A stretch of 10,552 nt of DNA from an uncultured Clostridia bacterium (GTDB lineage Bacteria; Bacillota; Clostridia; Oscillospirales; Acutalibacteraceae). The translations under genes and the position numbers were made by a program. Below, piece after piece: positions 6,595 to 10,552 of this stretch (position 1 is the first letter of the stretch; the number at the start of each line of letters is the position of its first letter). Location of the stretch: assembly GCA_946004305.1 (NCBI GenBank), contig CAMFZJ010000043.1, positions 1 to 10,552 of the forward strand. The letters run 5' to 3'. The notes below the pieces were generated by a model. It had not been told where the DNA came from. It saw only the letters and a list, made by a program, of their open reading frames with translations, and did not search any database.

Positions 6595-8577
6595 TTATAC
6601 TTTGTCTGCCTTAGCAATTCTCTTTTGCAGTACAGTAACATCCATAATATTAATCTTGCCGTCAAAATTAATATCGGAAAGCTTCCTTTGTATTTCTGTA
6701 CTATTCATACAGAGGGCTATCCTTTGCACTAAGGTAGCGTCATTTATGTCAACCTTGCCGTTTCCGTCAACATCACCGTCAACATACAATACTCTGAATT
6801 GGTTAGAAAGCCATGCAACTCTGGAGTTCATCCAGTCAACTGTAAAGTCATACTCACCCTTAAAGGTTTCTGTATCATAGTATGTAGGCTCATTGTCAAC
6901 AGTATAGCTGTTTTCTTCAAAATTATACTGAGCCTTCTTAAGGTTAGTATGGTCAGCAATCCAACTGCCTGTATTCAATAGCCATCTGCTTGTGTAATTC
7001 ATATGGGCAGAAGTCTCTAAATAGCTATAGTAAACATCCTTTGACAAAATCTCGCCGTCAGTTACACCGGCTGAATTAAATGTATCTAAAGCAGGTATAA
7101 ATTCATTAAACCAAATACTTGCTGCTCGTTTCTGAATCACGGAACAGTTTGCACATTTGTTCATAATGTTTGATGATGATCTTGAGCTTGCACGTTTACC
7201 TTTATATTTACACCACCAGCCGGAATATTCTTCATAATCTGAAACACCACAGCTTCTAAGTTCACTTTCTACACCAACAGCATTTCCTAAAGAGTTGTCA
7301 TAATCCCATACAGGTGAGGCAAAGAATTTCCAATTACCCTGAGAATCCTGCTTATAAACCATATAGACACTGCTTACACCGCTGTCCCAGTTTTTACCCA
7401 GCTCATTAATAAGATAAAGCTTTGTAAAGGAATCAATATCCATAATTTTGCTTAAGCTTTCCTCTGAGGCTGTATTGGTTATTGCAGAAGCAAGCTTGTT
7501 GAACTTATCCTTAACGTAGTCCCCTACCTCTGAATAAAAATCCATATCAGGTGTAAGCTCAGGAGCTTTTATTGTAATATCATTTGAGCTTGCGGAAACG
7601 TGGTAATCATCCCCGGGGTTATAGCTTGGGTCAATTTCCATAAGAAAAGGGAAATCCTCAGCTAAAGTTCCGTTTTCTAACAAATATGCTCCATCGTCAA
7701 TATCATTAACTACATACTTAGAGCCGACCTCAATCTTCTGTGCAAACTGATATGAACCGTAGTAAACGCCGTTAACATAGAAATCAACAAAGCGTGAGTC
7801 GGAAGCATAGGGCAAGCCTACTGCATCTGATAAATCGTATAAAATACGGTTTCTTGCCAAAGATGCATCCTGATAGTTTGCTAAGAGGGAGAATTTTTTA
7901 CCTGCACCCATTCCACCCACAGATACGTTTGAATCATATGTAATATTAAAGGGCTTTTTGTCTTTATACCAAGTTGTGTTGCCTCTGCCCTTAATTTTCT
8001 TTATACCTGTATTATCAACCTTTCCGTCAGCGTCTACAATTGCACCTGTTGCTTTTGCACTATTTGATTTATCTGTACAAAGATAGCTGTAAAGGTCTGT
8101 ACCCCCACCGTCAGCGTCAGGGTTATTTACATAAATTGCAGACTCTGCTGATGATTTCATAATAGAAAGCTTTGCTATTGCACTTTCCTCATCTACTGCT
8201 TTAACATTATAGCTTTCTCCATCAGTATATTTTACAGCGCCAACCGACTTTGACTTAATAGTTGTGTCATTAACAACTACGTCATAATCAAAGTTGTTAT
8301 AAATATCCAGCTGTTCATCAGGCGCACCGCTTGGCAAAAAGAAATACTTTACAAAAGGATCTGTCTTTTCTCCTTCTTCCGTTAAAACTTCCTGCCAACA
8401 TTGCCAGGCTTCGGTATCTTCACCTAAAGCACCATGAACATATAAGCCTTCATTGTTATCATTTGTAATGAACGAGGGAATTGACACCGTAGTTTCCTCA
8501 GCATTTGCAACTGTTCCGAATATGAAAGCAGAACAAACCATTAATATTGCAAGAATACCTGATAAAAACTTTTTCAT
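6595..8577 (-). CDS. secreted CotH kinase-like protein with C-terminal type I dockerin
   Basis: CotH of Bacillus is an atypical kinase that phosphorylates serines in spore-coat proteins; related domains occur in exported proteins of cellulolytic ruminococci. This 660-residue protein has a signal peptide (1-26, cleavage after ANA) and a polar N-terminal region of unknown fold (about 30-190). The CotH core includes KGRGNTTWYKDKKPFNITYD (196-215), FSLLANYQDASLARNRILYD (229-248), VNGVYYGSYQFAQKIEV (268-284) and SPVWDYDNSLGN (421-432), the last holding the Asp residues expected at the active site. A region with several Cys and Trp follows, to about 595. A dockerin closes the protein, with two calcium loops: DVDGNGKVDIND (602-613) and DINFDGKINIMD (635-646), each with acid or Asn at loop positions 1, 3, 5, 9 and 12. 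The ATG follows AGGGTG (8586-8591) by 8 bases. Dockerins bind cohesins, and a cohesin-like gene lies divergently upstream. Kinase activity outside the cell is unproven. Confidence 0.93.
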   Translation of the reverse strand: MKKFLSGILAILMVCSAFIFGTVANAEETTVSIPSFITNDNNEGLYVHGALGEDTEAWQCWQEVLTEEGEKTDPFVKYFFLPSGAPDEQLDIYNNFDYDVVVNDTTIKSKSVGAVKYTDGESYNVKAVDEESAIAKLSIMKSSAESAIYVNNPDADGGGTDLYSYLCTDKSNSAKATGAIVDADGKVDNTGIKKIKGRGNTTWYKDKKPFNITYDSNVSVGGMGAGKKFSLLANYQDASLARNRILYDLSDAVGLPYASDSRFVDFYVNGVYYGSYQFAQKIEVGSKYVVNDIDDGAYLLENGTLAEDFPFLMEIDPSYNPGDDYHVSASSNDITIKAPELTPDMDFYSEVGDYVKDKFNKLASAITNTASEESLSKIMDIDSFTKLYLINELGKNWDSGVSSVYMVYKQDSQGNWKFFASPVWDYDNSLGNAVGVESELRSCGVSDYEEYSGWWCKYKGKRASSRSSSNIMNKCANCSVIQKRAASIWFNEFIPALDTFNSAGVTDGEILSKDVYYSYLETSAHMNYTSRWLLNTGSWIADHTNLKKAQYNFEENSYTVDNEPTYYDTETFKGEYDFTVDWMNSRVAWLSNQFRVLYVDGDVDGNGKVDINDATLVQRIALCMNSTEIQRKLSDINFDGKINIMDVTVLQKRIAKADKV

Positions 8578-8614
8578 ATTAAATCACCCTTTGATAATAT
8601 AATACTCCTATATA

Positions 8615-8623
8615 ATTATATCA
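8615..8623 (-). promoter_or_regulatory. extended -10 promoter of the CotH-dockerin gene
   Basis: TGATATAAT on the minus strand is an extended -10 element with a perfect hexamer (8615-8620). The hexamer 17 bases upstream (TAGAAT, 8638-8643) is a weak -35. Transcription would start near 8608, about 31 bases before the ATG. Confidence 0.55.
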
Positions 8624-8732
8624 CTGTACTAATACATATTCTATAGGCATTTTTGCTATAAAACATCTAACATTTTTGTATGTATATAATATTTATTTTT
8701 ACACTAAAACATAAAGACTTGCTTATTTCATA

Positions 8733-8761
8733 TTGCTAATTATTAATAAAGATGTTATAAT
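8733..8761 (+). promoter_or_regulatory. promoter of the cohesin-like anchor gene
   Basis: TTGCTA (8733-8738), a 17-base spacer and TATAAT (8756-8761) preceded by TGT form an extended -10 promoter. The start would be near 8768, about 32 bases before the ATG. It faces away from the CotH promoter, about 110 bases from it. Confidence 0.7.
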
Positions 8762-8799
8762 CTCCTTGGGTTTATTATATAAAGAAAGAAGGAAAAATT

Positions 8800-9615
8800 A
8801 TGAAAGAAAAACGCTTTTCAACAAAAGAAAAAACAGCCCTTATCGTACTGCTTTTTTTGATGGGAGTAGTTATAGGAATAGGTGCGTACATAATAATAAA
8901 CAATGTGAATACTGCAAATGAGCAGGCAAAAAATCCTACAAATGTTACAGTAACCGGGGACACGAGCCTGCTTATTGAAAAAGAAACATCAAAAGCAAAG
9001 GACAATCAGCCTGAAGCCACAAATAAATCCTCAGGCAATACGGAAAAAGAAACAGAGGCTGTAGTAAAAAGTGATACAAAATCAAGTAAAACTTCTTCTG
9101 ACACTTCCTCAAAAACTACATCAAAGACTTCATCAAATACAAGCAGTAAGTCAAATACAAGCAGTAAAACAAGCTCACAAAGTTCAAACAGCAAAATCCC
9201 TGTTATTAAGCCTGACAGCAACTCATCCCACGCAAGCAAGGATGTTTGCCTGGTCAACGGTACAAAGTGCTATGTGGGAGATACAATTACAATTGCTCTT
9301 AATATTAAAACTCCTAAAGTTCTTGAGAACTTTCAGGGCTTTACCGAATATGATAGTGAGTATTTGAAATTTGATAGTGCAAAAGCAAATGTCAGCGGAC
9401 TAGTGAATAATCACGAAAGCACAATTTATTACAACGGCTCAAACATTTCTACAGGTTTTGACTTTACCTCTACAGGCACACTTTACACCGCAACCTTTAA
9501 GGTTCTGAAAAAGGGCGAAACCTCAATCAGCAACACCATGGAGATTTTAACCGATATGAAGGATGTTGCAGTAAGTCCGGATAAATGCACAATCAACATA
9601 AAGGTTTACAGCTGA
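8800..9615 (+). CDS. membrane-anchored protein with Ser/Thr-rich stalk and C-terminal cohesin-like domain
   Basis: Cohesins bind dockerins and so gather proteins on scaffolds or on the cell surface. This 271-residue protein has a basic N-terminus, one membrane helix (13-34) with no cleavage site (so N-terminus inside, remainder outside), and a polar stretch. A Ser/Thr/Lys-rich low-complexity stalk follows (about 91-131), then a beta-rich domain (148-271). That domain has the cohesin order: an opening strand, VGDTITIALNI (159-169), FQGFTEYDSEYLKF (178-191), a short central strand pair, and GTLYTATFKVLKKGETSI (226-243). The match is by pattern only. It has about 124 residues, slightly short for a cohesin, and carries Cys150, Cys157 and Cys263. 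The ATG follows AAGGAA (8789-8794) by 5 bases. It is divergent from the CotH-dockerin gene, its obvious candidate ligand. Another carbohydrate-binding-like beta fold remains possible. Confidence 0.8.
   Translation: MKEKRFSTKEKTALIVLLFLMGVVIGIGAYIIINNVNTANEQAKNPTNVTVTGDTSLLIEKETSKAKDNQPEATNKSSGNTEKETEAVVKSDTKSSKTSSDTSSKTTSKTSSNTSSKSNTSSKTSSQSSNSKIPVIKPDSNSSHASKDVCLVNGTKCYVGDTITIALNIKTPKVLENFQGFTEYDSEYLKFDSAKANVSGLVNNHESTIYYNGSNISTGFDFTSTGTLYTATFKVLKKGETSISNTMEILTDMKDVAVSPDKCTINIKVYS
9133..9167 (+). repeat. 18-base in-frame tandem repeat in the stalk-coding region
   Basis: TCAAATACAAGCAGTAA is found at 9133-9149 and again at 9151-9167, a period of 18 bases or six codons. It encodes a duplicated SNTSSK unit in the Ser/Thr/Lys stalk of the cohesin-like anchor. 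Slippage here could change stalk length without breaking the frame. Confidence 0.75.
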
Positions 9616-9648
9616 TAATATCTATAACTAAATTTGACTAAACACAAA

Positions 9649-9684
9649 GGGGCTGTCGCAAATGCAAAAATTTGCGACAGCCCC
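9649..9684. terminator. GC-rich perfect hairpin, bidirectional terminator
   Basis: Arms 9649-9663 and 9670-9684 pair perfectly over 15 bp around a 6-base loop (GCAAAA). It lies between two convergent genes, 33 bases past the cohesin-like gene. The minus strand continues TTTGTGTTT after the stem, while the plus strand continues ATAGTTTG, so a U-tract is better on the minus side. It is much richer in G+C than its surroundings and may belong to a dispersed palindrome family. Confidence 0.75.
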
Positions 9685-9794
9685 ATAGTTTGTATAGCTA
9701 TTAAAAAATGCTAAACTTATTATAACTAAGAAAGATATAGTGCAACGGTGAGAAAAGTAGTTTACTATTTAAAATATGTCCGATTAGCTTAAGA

Positions 9795-10274
9795 TTATGA
9801 CACTACTCCGGTTGCACTGCACTTTATTGTAACAGAACGTGTGTAATCTTTTGACCCTGCACTTGTTTTATATGTGGCTGTGGCCTTTGCCGTTGCAGTG
9901 TTGCCTGATTTGCTGTGTGATGCACTTTTTATAGACCAATTAGCACCCGGTGAAGTGGTGCTGTGTGAACAGCTTGTGCAGGTTGATGTACTGCCATTGT
10001 ATGAAAATGTAGCCTTAATTGAAACAGACCAAAGAACAGCACCGCTACTGTTCTTGTAATAACTGGTTTTTGTTTTTGTAATTGTATTCGTGGTGAATAA
10101 AGAAATACCTGAATTTGCAGTATCGTCAGTAATTACAGTTTCAACATAATCACCATTATCTAAATATTCAATGTTTATTTCTGTATTGTCAGTATTTGTG
10201 GCACTTACAGGAATACATAATAATGTACAACTAATAAGTGCAATAATTAATGTAATGGTTATTGTTTTTTTCAT
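9795..10274 (-). CDS. small secreted protein with CxxC motif, unknown function
   Basis: This 159-residue protein has a signal peptide (hydrophobic core at 5-22, cleavage likely after VSA at residue 25). The mature part is Thr/Ser-rich and beta-like. It has an acidic start (NGDYVETVITDD at 40-51), a central YYKNSSGAVLWSVSIKATFS (72-91), then CTSCSHSTTS with Cys99 and Cys102 (99-108), an SGNTATAKATATY stretch (123-135) and an ending VTIKCS (148-153) with Cys152. I have the impression that this layout recurs among unnamed secreted proteins of Clostridia but cannot name the family. The ATG follows AGGAGG (10281-10286) by 6 bases. The stop codon of the upstream gene abuts that site, so translation of the two is probably coupled. 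A role as an exported signal, toxin-like peptide or surface protein cannot be decided here. Confidence 0.82.
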   Translation of the reverse strand: MKKTITITLIIALISCTLLCIPVSATNTDNTEINIEYLDNGDYVETVITDDTANSGISLFTTNTITKTKTSYYKNSSGAVLWSVSIKATFSYNGSTSTCTSCSHSTTSPGANWSIKSASHSKSGNTATAKATATYKTSAGSKDYTRSVTIKCSATGVVS

Positions 10275-10286
10275 CGTTTTCCTCCT

Positions 10287-10552
10287 TTACTCAATTATAT
10301 TTTCAGCATATACCATTTCCTGCCTCATAATTGCTTGATGTTCTTCCCACAATATATTTGCATAGAGGGTGGAAAGCGATATTAAAATTGCAATTATAAC
10401 AGCTACTAATGCCTTAATATATTTGCTGATTCTAATTTTTTTAATAACATAGGGAACACCGGTAGCCGAAAAATACTCCGCTACTACATCAACAGGGTTT
10501 CCGTAGTTTTCATAAAGCTCTTCCTTTGTTGTTGCATTGGATTCTTCACAGT
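10287..10552 (-). CDS. C-terminal 87 residues of a single-helix membrane protein, HAAS/DUF1700-like layout, runs off right edge
   Basis: The reading frame is open from the right edge to TAA at 10287-10289. The visible part begins with a helical, acidic segment of the type seen in HAAS/DUF1700-like membrane proteins (TKEELYENYGNPVDVVAEYF), where the E-L-x-x-x-x-G-x-P-x-x-V-A pattern is typical. A basic patch (VIKKIRISKYIK) precedes one membrane helix (ALVAVIIAILISLSTLYANI), and a short polar tail of about 24 residues follows, expected to be outside. In known cases such proteins are often encoded next to PadR-type or sigma-factor regulators, which would lie beyond the edge. The stop is directly followed by the AGGAGG of the secreted protein gene, indicating one operon. 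The family assignment is from pattern only. Confidence 0.65.
   Translation of the reverse strand, partial: CEESNATTKEELYENYGNPVDVVAEYFSATGVPYVIKKIRISKYIKALVAVIIAILISLSTLYANILWEEHQAIMRQEMVYAENIIE

Noticed and set aside
8733..8921. Overlapping plus-strand frame upstream of the cohesin-like start
   Set aside because: It begins inside the promoter, has no ribosome binding site, and overlaps the real signal-anchor region in another frame.

Overview
The window looks like chromosome from an AT-rich Gram-positive anaerobe of the class Clostridia, most likely a Ruminococcus-type gut or rumen bacterium. Four things point there: strong AGGAGG-type ribosome binding sites, near-consensus sigma-A promoters, a secreted CotH protein ending in a type I dockerin, and a membrane-anchored protein ending in what looks like a cohesin. 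This placement rests on gene content only. No rRNA, tRNA, CRISPR array, insertion sequence or phage gene was seen. No gene-free stretch exceeds about 220 bases.

Left part (1-2760, all minus strand). The 5' half of glgB (glycogen branching enzyme) runs off the left edge behind its own strong promoter. Upstream of it is an unrecognised 125-residue protein with its own promoter and terminator. A DegV-family fatty-acid-binding protein follows, again with its own promoter. These appear to be separate transcription units.

Middle part (2760-6590). A secreted, lysine-rich protein with bacterial Ig-like (Big_2) repeats lies on the minus strand, behind two candidate promoters and a pair of 10-bp direct repeats spaced 21 bp apart. 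Next is a minus-strand D-2-hydroxyacid dehydrogenase. It shares a compact divergent promoter region with a plus-strand two-gene operon of a HAD phosphatase (probable TTG start) and a small four-helix membrane protein. That operon meets the CotH gene tail to tail at a bidirectional hairpin terminator.

Right part (6590-10552). The notable region is a divergent pair. On the minus strand is a secreted CotH kinase-like protein with a C-terminal dockerin. On the plus strand is a type II membrane protein with a Ser/Thr/Lys-rich stalk and a C-terminal cohesin-like domain. The two starts are separated by 222 bases holding two face-to-face extended -10 promoters. The simplest reading is a small surface complex in which the anchor could capture the exported CotH protein; the stalk also resembles the Ser/Lys-rich substrates known for spore-coat CotH. 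Both ideas are inference. A GC-rich perfect palindrome separates this pair from a minus-strand unit holding a small secreted Cys-containing protein and, upstream and overlapping its ribosome binding site, the 3' end of a single-helix membrane protein of HAAS/DUF1700-like layout that runs off the right edge.
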